Positions 45,331-53,195 of a stretch of DNA of 64,000 bases are shown one piece after another; position 1 is the stretch's first letter; every line of letters begins with the position of its first letter. The notes under the pieces were generated by a model. It had not been told where the DNA came from. It saw only the letters and a list, made by a program, of their open reading frames with translations, and ran no database searches. The translations under genes were made by a program, and so were the position numbers. This stretch comes from Anaerolineae bacterium. GTDB taxonomy: Bacteria; Chloroflexota; Anaerolineae; Caldilineales; Caldilineaceae. The DNA lies in assembly GCA_030432295.1 (NCBI GenBank), contig JAUIHI010000003.1, forward strand, positions 124,001 to 188,000, read 5' to 3'.

Positions 45331-45498
45331 CTACCCCGAAATCTTCTCGGTAATCTCCTCTGCCATCTCCGCCGTCACCCTCACCCCGTGGACCTCCTGG
45401 GCGTGGGCCGCGACTTGGGCCAGGACCTCCTCGACGGTTTCCGCAGTCACAACCGCGACGCAGTCAAGCCCGACATCGCTGCATAAGCGGTTTTTCAT
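45331..45498 (-). CDS. DUF1059 small protein (copy 2)
   Basis: A 55-residue protein, MKNRLCSDVGLDCVAVV then ETVEEVLAQVAAHAQEVHGV, ending KISG. It is more diverged than the others (Asn-Arg at 3-4, Leu at 11), so it is an older duplicate. Both Cys are kept. AGGAGG precedes the ATG by a few bases. It ends in front of the terminator at 45274 and starts 29 bases after the AAGTTCGACTT hairpin that follows the surface-protein gene. Confidence 0.85.
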   Translation of the reverse strand: MKNRLCSDVGLDCVAVVTAETVEEVLAQVAAHAQEVHGVRVTAEMAEEITEKISG

Positions 45499-45525
45499 CG
45501 TCGGGCCTCCTTTGGATTGGGTGTC

Positions 45526-45563
45526 TCAGGAGTTCGACTTCTCGGAAGAAGTCGAACTCCTGA
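45526..45563. repeat. AGGAGTTCGACTTCT hairpin
   Basis: AGGAGTTCGACTTCT pairs with AGAAGTCGAACTCCT. It lies between surface protein 2 and the DUF1059 gene, and may stop transcription between them. Confidence 0.8.
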
Positions 45564-45580
45564 CTTGGGCTATAGCATAC

Positions 45581-47368
45581 TCACCGAACGGTCATAGGCA
45601 GATAGAGCTTTTCCGTCAGTTCTGTGGGTGTGGAGGGGTTCAGGGGCGCGGTGGGCAGGGCCAGTTGTGCGCCAGGGATACTGTTCACCGCCAGGACGGG
45701 TGTGTTGCGTTCTGGCTTCGTCTCGTCCATGCCTGCCGTCCACCCATCACCCGCGCCCAGGCTGCGCCGGTTGGCTGCTGTCACTTCCACGGCCAACTGA
45801 TATTGGGCCGCGCTGTAGCCGTAGACTTCCACCTGATAGACACCGCTGACCGGCGCTTCCCAGACCACCGACTCCACCGCATTCCCACTCAGATTGCTGA
45901 CTTTGGGCGGGCGGGTATCCGCGTCCGGCGGCCAGACGTAGAGGTCCGGGTCGCCGCTGATGGGCGTTACCTGCGCGCTGATCTGCTGGCCTGCCTGGAC
46001 CGAGAAACGGTAGACCCGGCCCTGGTCCGCGCCCACCGAATCGCTGGGCGGGATGTAGCTGACAAAGCCTTTGAAGGGCAAAATGCTTACATTGCCTTCG
46101 CCGTCCGAGGCCCAGGCTTGCAGATACTTCACACCGGCAGAGGGCAGGAGGGTCCAGGGATAGTTGGTGCGATTGGCTTCGTAGGCCAGCCAGCCCGAAT
46201 TCTGGGCCGGAACCCACTGGCCCGCGCCCTGGCTGTATTCGTATTCCTGGAAGAGCAGGGACGCCACCCCCGTGCCGGGCGCAGGGTCCGACGCGGCTGT
46301 GCTGAGACGAATCAACGGCTCGGTGGTGTTTTCGCTGCCGCCGAAGTTGAACTCGTCCACGTGGGGCGCAATCGCATCCGCGGCTGGCCCCAGGACAGTG
46401 ACCGTCCGGCTGACGACGTTATTCGTCTCCAGGGCCTCGGTTATTTCGTTGTCCGGGTCGATGACGCCGTAGAGAATGTAGGAGCCGGGCGCAGTCGGTG
46501 CCCAGTCCACAGTGCTGGTGTTGTCCGAGGAGCGGGGCGAAAGCAGCAGAATCGTGCCGTCGCCCAGTTCGGTTCCGTTGGGCCACGCCTCGCCCACACT
46601 GAAACGGACTTTCACATTTTGCAGGACCTGTTTGCCGCCCTGGCGGTGGACGGTCAGGGCCACCCGCGCGGTGTCGCCCTGGCGCACAGTTGTGGGGTCG
46701 GTCCACAGTTCGTAGCCGTAGCCGTAGAGATCGTCGTTTGTCACCTCAAAGACGGTGTAGGCATCGGGCAGGGTGTGGCTGCTGTCGTCGATGTTGCGCA
46801 CAGTCACGTCGTAGACGCCGGGCGTCAGACCCGCGGGGATCACCGCGCGCAGTTGGGTGGCGTTGATGCGGGTGGTGGTCAGGTCGGTCACTATTGGGTT
46901 GGGGCTGTCGGCCAGGCGGATGGAGACGCCAGTGGCAAAGTTGAAGCCGTAGAGATTGATGTCGTTGGGGATGTCCGAACGGCCCCGGTCTGGGCGCAAA
47001 CTGAGCACCTGGGGCGTTGGCGTGCGCACAGCGAATCCGGCGGGCAGAATCGCAACCTGACTGTCGGGATTGGTGACGAACAGGTCATATACCTGTGGCG
47101 ATAGGCCGGGAGGCACAACGGCCAGAATTTGGGTGCTGTCCAGCAGGGAGACGTCGGCCAGGACATTCGTGCCCAGGGCGACGGTGGGCGTGCCAAAGAA
47201 GCCGCTGCCCCGGATGATGATATTGGTGGCGGCTGTGTTGAGACCGCTGTCCGGGTCCACACTGGTGATGGACGGCGCAGGGGATTGGGCAAAGGCCAGG
47301 CTGGCCCACGACAATCCGACCAGCAAGCCGATGACAGAGAGCCAACGGACAATTCGTGTAGAGGGCAT
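45581..47368 (-). CDS. Secreted IPT/TIG - CARDB - PPC surface protein with YLP tail
   Basis: The 595-residue exported protein has a signal peptide (about 1-28), two IPT/TIG immunoglobulin-like domains (about 30-205, SVDPDSGLNTAATNIIIRGS), a CARDB-like domain with a PGSYILYGVIDPDNEITEAL motif (about 220-330), a fibronectin-like part with LLFQEYEYSQG and a bacterial pre-peptidase C-terminal domain (about 450-540, YRFSVQAGQQISAQV and SGDPDLYVWPP). It ends LYLPMTVR. It is a shortened paralogue of the C-terminal 580 residues of the next gene upstream. A ribosome site lies in ACAGGAGAAA. Confidence 0.85.
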   Translation of the reverse strand: MPSTRIVRWLSVIGLLVGLSWASLAFAQSPAPSITSVDPDSGLNTAATNIIIRGSGFFGTPTVALGTNVLADVSLLDSTQILAVVPPGLSPQVYDLFVTNPDSQVAILPAGFAVRTPTPQVLSLRPDRGRSDIPNDINLYGFNFATGVSIRLADSPNPIVTDLTTTRINATQLRAVIPAGLTPGVYDVTVRNIDDSSHTLPDAYTVFEVTNDDLYGYGYELWTDPTTVRQGDTARVALTVHRQGGKQVLQNVKVRFSVGEAWPNGTELGDGTILLLSPRSSDNTSTVDWAPTAPGSYILYGVIDPDNEITEALETNNVVSRTVTVLGPAADAIAPHVDEFNFGGSENTTEPLIRLSTAASDPAPGTGVASLLFQEYEYSQGAGQWVPAQNSGWLAYEANRTNYPWTLLPSAGVKYLQAWASDGEGNVSILPFKGFVSYIPPSDSVGADQGRVYRFSVQAGQQISAQVTPISGDPDLYVWPPDADTRPPKVSNLSGNAVESVVWEAPVSGVYQVEVYGYSAAQYQLAVEVTAANRRSLGAGDGWTAGMDETKPERNTPVLAVNSIPGAQLALPTAPLNPSTPTELTEKLYLPMTVR

Positions 47369-47442
47369 AGGGGTTTCTCCTGTGAAATTGCCATCCGGGA
47401 AGCGCAGTGCTTCCCGGATGGTTGTTCATATATGGGCAACGA

Positions 47443-50400
47443 CTACCGAATTACTGTAGGCAGGAAGAGCTTCTGCTGTGCCGCCGCTGGTGCATCTGGC
47501 GCGGTGGGCGCAGTGGGCAGGGCCTGTTGATTGCTGGGGGTATTGCCCGCACCAATCAACGGCTGGCTGCGTTGAGTCTTGTTCGGGTCTTCCCCACCGG
47601 TGGGGGCACCAGTCGGGACAGCGGATCGGGCCTGACCAACGGGTACGATATCGACCGTCAGCCGGTATTCCGACGCGCTGTAGCCGTAGACCTCCACCTG
47701 ATAGACACCAGCCACCGGCGCTTCCCAGCTTACATCTTCGATGGCATCGCCAGAGAGGTTGCTGACTTTGGGCGGGCGGGTCTCCGCGTCTGGCGGCCAG
47801 ACGTAGAGGTCCGGGTCGCCGCTCACCGGGTCAATCTGGGCGGTCAGCACATCGCCAGCCTTCAACTCAAAGCGATAGACACGCACCTGATCCGTGCCCA
47901 CCCGATCCGTGGGAGGGCCGTAGTTGACAAAGGCCCGGAAGGGGAAGATGGAGACATTGCCTGCCCGATCCGAGGCCCAGGCTTGCAGATACTTGACTCC
48001 GGCATTGGGCAGCAGGCTCCAGTTGTGGTTGGCCCGCGCCGTCTCGTAGTCGAGCCAGCCCGAATTCTTGACCGGAACCCACTGGCTGGAACTCTGGCTG
48101 TACTCGTACTCCTGGAAGAGCAGGGATTTCAGGCCGCTGCTGGGGTCCGGGTCCGAGGCGCTGGTGTCGAACTGCACAGTCTGGCTGACTGTCTGGCTGG
48201 CCCCGCCGTTGACTACGAAAGTGTCCACGTGGGGTGCGATTTCGTCTGCCGACTGGCCCAGAACGGTGAGGGTGCGGCTGACGATATTGTTGGTTTCCAG
48301 ACTTTCGGCGAAGGTGTTGTCCGGGTCTATTGAAGCCCACAGGGTGTAGGAACCCGCCTCAGCCGGTGTCCACTTGACCTCGGATGTGCTGATTGAACTG
48401 CGGGGCGAGAGCAGCAGAATTGTGCCTGTGCCCAGAGACTCACCCGTTTGGATGGAATCGCCCACATAGAAGTTTACCGGCACATTGGACAGAACCTGCT
48501 TGCCGCCCTGCCGGTTGACCACCAGTCCCACATCGGTGGATTGCCCGGCCCGGGGCGCCACCGGGTCAGTCCAGAGCTGGCTGCTGTAGCTGTACATATC
48601 GTCGTTGCCGCCTTCGATGGCGGTATAGGCGTCGGGCTTCATTGCGGAGACATTGCCGGGATTCTGCACGCTCACGTCGTAGGAACCGGGCGCAACACCG
48701 GCAGGAATCTCGGCCTGGAGATAGCCACTGCCGATGAATGTAGTCGTTAGCGCCTGGTTGCCCAGTTTGACCACCGCGGCCGCATCGAAGTTGAAGCCGT
48801 AGACGTTGATGGTATTGGCGATAGTCGCCACGCCCTGGGAGGGGCGCACTTCGGCGATGGCCGGGCCGCTGCTCACAACCGTAAAGGCCTGGGCCAGAAT
48901 GACTGTTCTGCCGTCCGGGTTTGTGATCAGCAGATCGTGGGTTCCCAGAGGCAGACCCGGTGGGACCACAGCCGTCAACTGCTGGCTGCTCACCCGGCTG
49001 ACGCTGCCCAGGTCATGGCTGCCCAGCTTCACAACTGGCGTGCCCTGGAAGCCCTGGCCCAGAATCACTACATTGGTCGCGCCACTGCCATCCCCCTCGT
49101 TCGGGTCGATAGAGAATACTTGCAGGTATTCCTCGATAGCTGTGGCCGTTGCCGTGGGTGTGTTGGTCGGCGCCTGGGTTGTGGCGGTCGCTGTGGCGGT
49201 CGGCGGTAAGCTGGTTGCCGTTGCGGTTGCGGTTGCGGTCGCTGTGGCGGTCGGCGGTAGGCTGGTTGCAGTTGCCGTAGGCGTGGCTGTCGGCGGTATG
49301 CCGGTAGCGGTAGCGGTGGCCGTGGCTGTCGGTGCTATACCGGTAGCTGTCGGCGTGGGCGTGTTTGTGTTGGGGTTTGCGCTGCCCACGGCCAGGGAAG
49401 GCAGATGACTGAAGCTGCTCAGTCCCATACTGTCGAAGAGAGTCTCCATATTCGAACCGTTCAGATCGGCCCGCTGGATGGAGCCGCCGTCGCTGCCGTT
49501 GGCCCAGACCAGCTTGAAATAGGTCAGGTCGATGTCGAAGCCCCGGGCAATCTGTATGCCGGAGACCAGCACTTCCTGACCGCTGCCGTCCAGATTGGAT
49601 CGCTGGATGGAATCGTCGCTGTCGTTGGCTGTCCAGTAGAGCTTGGCCGTGATCGGATCCAGACGCAGACTCATCGGATTGATGCCGGCTGAGGAGATCA
49701 GCACCTGACGGCCGCTGCCATCTACATTGGCCCGCTCGATAGAAGAGGTGCCGTTGGTGTTGGTCCAGTAGAGGTAGCCGCCGGAACCGTCTACCTGGAT
49801 GTCGGAGGCCATGTAACTGGTCTCCGGATGGACAGTGAAGAGCGTCTCGTCGCCGCTCCCGTCCAGATTCATGCGGTGCACATCGTCGTCGATGCCGTAG
49901 CGGTTCAGGTAGTAGAGCTTATCGTAGAAGGGGTCCAGAGCCAGGCTGGTGAAGAGTCCCTGGCTGGCCGTGGCCAGAGTTTCGATGGCCGTGCCGTCCA
50001 GGTTGGCCCGCTTGATTTTGGTGCCTTCGCTCCAGTAAATCTTGCCTCCGTCCAAATCCAGGGCCAGGTCGCCCCCATTCTGATTGGCTTCGAAGGTGAT
50101 CAGATTCGAGTAGCTGCTAGTGTCCAGGGCGGTCTGGATCGTGCCCGTGGTGTTGTTGATCCAGAAGAGTTGGCGGGTTCCGCTGGCCTGGCCTGTAGGC
50201 GTGGCCGTAGGCGTCGCCGTAGCCGTGGGGGTGGGCGGCCGGGTCAGAACCGTCCCGGTGATGGTCTGATCCGACTGCACCACCACCTGACCGGTCCAGC
50301 CATTGGGCAGGCCGGTCACATTCTGCAGAACCACGGTCTGGCTGCCAGCCGGCGGAATTTGGCCAGGCATCTGGTAGTCGGGAACGCCGTTGTGGCTAAA

Positions 50401-52335
50401 AGTGTGGAATACCTGGGCCACAAGATTGGTCGTGTTGGTGATCGCATAGGCAAAGCGGATCCCATCCCGGCTCATATTCTCGAAGATCACCACATTCGGT
50501 TCCGACTGGGTGGTCGCTGTGGCCGTGGGCGTCTCTGTAGGCGCTTGGGTAGTGGCCGTTGCCGTCGGTGTATTGGTGGGCGACTGAGTTGTGCTGGTCG
50601 CCGTGGGTGTCGCCGTCGGTTGACCCGTGGGTGTGGGACCGGTGGGTGTGGGTGTGGCCGTGGCCTGCACGCCGCCGATGGCCTGAATCTCTTCCAATGC
50701 ATACCAGCTTTCGCCCGCCCACTCGTCGCCGCTGCTGTCATAGGCCAGCACGGTGAAGTAGATGTTGCGGTTGGCAGGCAGTCCGTTCAGCGCATAGCTG
50801 GTGACGTTGCCCACATCAATGCCCGACGCGCCCTCGGTTGCGCCCGTACCCGCATAGGGATAGCCGCCGTCAAAGTCGTAGTAGACCCGGTAGCCGGCGA
50901 TGTCAGCTCCGGCATTGGCGTTCCAACTCAGGTTGAAAGTGTTGCCGCTGACTGTGGCTTGCAGACCCGTGGGCGGGGCAGGCGGTGCATCCGTATCCGG
51001 GGCCTGGAGAAAGTTGCCGTAGTTGGTAACAGCCAGGGAGCCGTCGTCGAAGAAATCGTAGATTTCGTTGTTGATGGTGGCGGTATCGGTCGTCCCCCAC
51101 CAGTTGGATTGGGCGTCCAGCGTGCCATCAGATTGACGGTTGTTGTTATAGAACTCGTAGCCCGGGTTGCCATAGAGATTGTTGTGGTGGAAGGGACAGT
51201 CGATGGTCCCAGATAGAAAATTGACGCCACCGGTGTTGCCAGAACCGATATTCTGGCCGAGGACGGTGTTGTAGCTAAATGTGCCACCGGAGCTACTGCA
51301 ATAACTGTTGATATCAGCGGCTCCGACTCCGCTCTCCGAATAGTTGAAGACAATGCTGTTATAGGCAACAGTAGATCCACCAATGCCGCCAGCTCTTCCT
51401 CTCAGATCTCTGTTATGCGCAACCTTGTTGTATCGAATCGAGTTGCGATAATTATCATTAATGCCGGTTCCCTGGTTGTGGGCGACCAGGTTGCGGATGA
51501 CAGCACAGTTGCTTTGAGGCCATACGCCCGTGCCACCGTTGCGATAGATAGCATTGCGCTGAAGCAAGGTGTTCGAACAATAGACACCCTCGCCAAAATT
51601 GTTGCGGATGACATTCTCCTCGACCACAGCCGATGTATCACTGGTGCCGTTTATATTAATGCCGGACCCATTGTTGGCAAGCGTATTCCCGGTCATCAGG
51701 ACGGGCGACCGGCGGGCGTAAATCCCATAAGAGTGATTCGTGATGGTGTTGTTTATGAGGTGGCTGCTGCTATCGTACAGCTCGATGCCGTCCTCATCGC
51801 CGTAGCGCACTGTGCTGGCGTTGATGAAGGGGGACGCCCCGTCAATATAGATGGCGGCGCCGTTGCTGCTGTCGCTGCCCGTGTATTCCACCACCGCGTG
51901 CTGGATGATGGAGCCACTGAGATAGTTACCGTCGGTGTCGTATTCTGCGTTTACGCTTGTGCTTTCGAACTTGATATAGCCCCAGTCGCCGGATTGGGGC
52001 GAGACTGAGTTCGATGTAAAGACGATGGGCTGAGCCGCGCTGCCAATGGCGATCAATTCGCCGCTGACAGAGAGCGCCTTGCCCAGATCAAATTTCACCG
52101 TCACCCCGGGTTCGATGGTCAGGGTGGCCCCTTCCATCACCTGCACGCTGTTGGTGGCCAGATAGGGACTGTTGGCCGCTGTCCAGGTGGTGCTGGCGAA
52201 GATGGGACCGCCCACATTGGTGGTCACTTCGGCCCGGCTCACCCCCTGGCTGCTGACGAGCAAAAGCGCCAACAGCAGGGGTATCCAGAGAACGAAAATT
52301 TTGTATGATAGATGTTTGAGACTGCGCTGGTTCAT
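47443..52335 (-). CDS. Giant secreted multidomain protein: beta-helix, FN3, YWTD-like propeller, IPT, CARDB, PPC, YLP tail
   Basis: The 1630-residue exported protein begins with a signal peptide (about 1-35) at ATG 52335 (GGAGGAG before it). It has a right-handed beta-helix (about 60-440), an FN3 domain (about 470-560), a TPT-rich linker, an extracellular Ig-like domain (about 630-720), another linker, a YWTD-like six-bladed propeller (about 745-1010), a long Thr/Pro linker and then IPT/TIG, CARDB and PPC modules that match surface protein 2. The end is LFLPTVIR. It lies directly downstream of cassette B genes. It may be an adhesin or matrix protein. No enzyme site is seen. Confidence 0.87.
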   Translation of the reverse strand: MNQRSLKHLSYKIFVLWIPLLLALLLVSSQGVSRAEVTTNVGGPIFASTTWTAANSPYLATNSVQVMEGATLTIEPGVTVKFDLGKALSVSGELIAIGSAAQPIVFTSNSVSPQSGDWGYIKFESTSVNAEYDTDGNYLSGSIIQHAVVEYTGSDSSNGAAIYIDGASPFINASTVRYGDEDGIELYDSSSHLINNTITNHSYGIYARRSPVLMTGNTLANNGSGININGTSDTSAVVEENVIRNNFGEGVYCSNTLLQRNAIYRNGGTGVWPQSNCAVIRNLVAHNQGTGINDNYRNSIRYNKVAHNRDLRGRAGGIGGSTVAYNSIVFNYSESGVGAADINSYCSSSGGTFSYNTVLGQNIGSGNTGGVNFLSGTIDCPFHHNNLYGNPGYEFYNNNRQSDGTLDAQSNWWGTTDTATINNEIYDFFDDGSLAVTNYGNFLQAPDTDAPPAPPTGLQATVSGNTFNLSWNANAGADIAGYRVYYDFDGGYPYAGTGATEGASGIDVGNVTSYALNGLPANRNIYFTVLAYDSSGDEWAGESWYALEEIQAIGGVQATATPTPTGPTPTGQPTATPTATSTTQSPTNTPTATATTQAPTETPTATATTQSEPNVVIFENMSRDGIRFAYAITNTTNLVAQVFHTFSHNGVPDYQMPGQIPPAGSQTVVLQNVTGLPNGWTGQVVVQSDQTITGTVLTRPPTPTATATPTATPTGQASGTRQLFWINNTTGTIQTALDTSSYSNLITFEANQNGGDLALDLDGGKIYWSEGTKIKRANLDGTAIETLATASQGLFTSLALDPFYDKLYYLNRYGIDDDVHRMNLDGSGDETLFTVHPETSYMASDIQVDGSGGYLYWTNTNGTSSIERANVDGSGRQVLISSAGINPMSLRLDPITAKLYWTANDSDDSIQRSNLDGSGQEVLVSGIQIARGFDIDLTYFKLVWANGSDGGSIQRADLNGSNMETLFDSMGLSSFSHLPSLAVGSANPNTNTPTPTATGIAPTATATATATGIPPTATPTATATSLPPTATATATATATATSLPPTATATATTQAPTNTPTATATAIEEYLQVFSIDPNEGDGSGATNVVILGQGFQGTPVVKLGSHDLGSVSRVSSQQLTAVVPPGLPLGTHDLLITNPDGRTVILAQAFTVVSSGPAIAEVRPSQGVATIANTINVYGFNFDAAAVVKLGNQALTTTFIGSGYLQAEIPAGVAPGSYDVSVQNPGNVSAMKPDAYTAIEGGNDDMYSYSSQLWTDPVAPRAGQSTDVGLVVNRQGGKQVLSNVPVNFYVGDSIQTGESLGTGTILLLSPRSSISTSEVKWTPAEAGSYTLWASIDPDNTFAESLETNNIVSRTLTVLGQSADEIAPHVDTFVVNGGASQTVSQTVQFDTSASDPDPSSGLKSLLFQEYEYSQSSSQWVPVKNSGWLDYETARANHNWSLLPNAGVKYLQAWASDRAGNVSIFPFRAFVNYGPPTDRVGTDQVRVYRFELKAGDVLTAQIDPVSGDPDLYVWPPDAETRPPKVSNLSGDAIEDVSWEAPVAGVYQVEVYGYSASEYRLTVDIVPVGQARSAVPTGAPTGGEDPNKTQRSQPLIGAGNTPSNQQALPTAPTAPDAPAAAQQKLFLPTVIR

Positions 52336-52387
52336 CTTCTCCTCCTTAGAAAGATGGATGTAGAGACGACAAAATAATGGGTCTTTT

Positions 52388-52663
52388 TCACCCATCCCGG
52401 GTCGTCGGGTCGATAATTCGCCGCACCTCCGAAATCCGGTTGGCGGGGAATCCGCTCTTGGCCGCGTGCTGGCGGATAGCCTCGGCGTCGGGCGCGATGT
52501 AGACACAGTAGGTTTTGTCCGCCACCACATAGCTGTGCAGCCATTGGATATGGGGACCCATCTCTTCCAACACACTGCACGACTGGCCTGCAATGCCCTG
52601 GAACTGCTCCGGTGACGAAGCGCCGATCTTCGGAATTTCTCGTTCAATCACAAACTTTGGCAT
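52388..52663 (-). CDS. DUF4242 small protein (copy 2)
   Basis: The 91-residue protein is nearly identical to copy 1 (MPKFVIEREIPKIGASSPEQ, KTYCVYIAPDAEAIRQHAAK, RRIIDPTTRDG). DUF4242 members are small metal-binding candidates; nickel is reported for SCO4226. It precedes the giant surface-protein gene by 52 bases, and follows DUF1059. Confidence 0.88.
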   Translation of the reverse strand: MPKFVIEREIPKIGASSPEQFQGIAGQSCSVLEEMGPHIQWLHSYVVADKTYCVYIAPDAEAIRQHAAKSGFPANRISEVRRIIDPTTRDG

Positions 52664-52710
52664 ATCAATTCTCCTTTTGTGTGTAAAGAGTAAACGGATG
52701 AGTCCAGCGA

Positions 52711-52923
52711 AAAAACCGAGTTTTTGGCGAAAGTGGCTGGGAATCCCAGAAGTGAGTCGGCCTTAAAAACTCGGTTTTTAGCCTATTCTGTAGTCGTCAA
52801 GAAGATGGTGGAATTTACAACGCAATGGCGCAAAGGAGCAGAGATGCAAAGAGATTGCTTTTCTCTCTCTGCCTTTGCCTCTTTGCCCATTTGCGTTAAG
52901 AAATAGCTATTCCACCATCCCGT
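52711..52923. repeat. AAAAACCGAGTTTTTGG and GCAAAGGAG-type repeats in the cassette B spacer
   Basis: The left part has AAAACCGAGTTTTTGG and its partner AAAAACTCGGTTTTTAG. The right part (52799-52923) is the same inverted repeat as at 38573-38697. Together they fill 280 bases between DUF1059 and DUF4242. Confidence 0.75.
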
Positions 52924-52943
52924 TGATCAGTACAGTTCTTCTC

Positions 52944-53114
52944 CTATTTCTCCTGAATCTTTTCAGCAATCTCCTCAGCCATCTCCGGGGTCACCGGCAC
53001 CCCGTGGACCTTCTGAGCGTGGGCCGCGGCCTGGGCCAGCACTTCTTCAACGGTTTCCGCGGTCACAACCGCGGCGCAATCAAAGCCCACATCACTGCAT
53101 TTGAGCGTCTTCAT
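52944..53114 (-). CDS. DUF1059 small protein (copy 3)
   Basis: A 56-residue protein, MKTLKCSDVGFDCAAVV then AQAAAHAQKVHGVPVTPEMA, almost identical to copy 1 in both sequence and position (after the OsmC-YdhR gene, before DUF4242). The Cys pair is present. GGAGAAGC precedes the ATG. Confidence 0.87.
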   Translation of the reverse strand: MKTLKCSDVGFDCAAVVTAETVEEVLAQAAAHAQKVHGVPVTPEMAEEIAEKIQEK

Positions 53115-53142
53115 CGTTGCTTCTCCTGTGAATGCAAAAGGT

Positions 53143-53179
53143 GCATACCTGCCAGGTTTCTAACACCTGGCAGGTATGC
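53143..53179. repeat. GCATACCTGCCAGG hairpin between OsmC-YdhR and DUF1059 genes (copy B)
   Basis: GCATACCTGCCAGGT pairs with ACCTGGCAGGTATGC. It is equivalent to 38911-38947 in cassette A. Confidence 0.85.
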
Positions 53180-53195
53180 GTTCAGTGGTATCAGA

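Noticed and set aside
45512-47104. A 530-residue plus-strand frame opposite the surface-protein gene
   Set aside because: Shadow. The minus-strand protein has a signal peptide, known domains and the YLP tail.
48900-50650. Long TPT-rich regions as independent repeat elements
   Set aside because: They are in-frame linkers (TATATAT and TPTP type) of the giant protein, typical of extracellular linkers.
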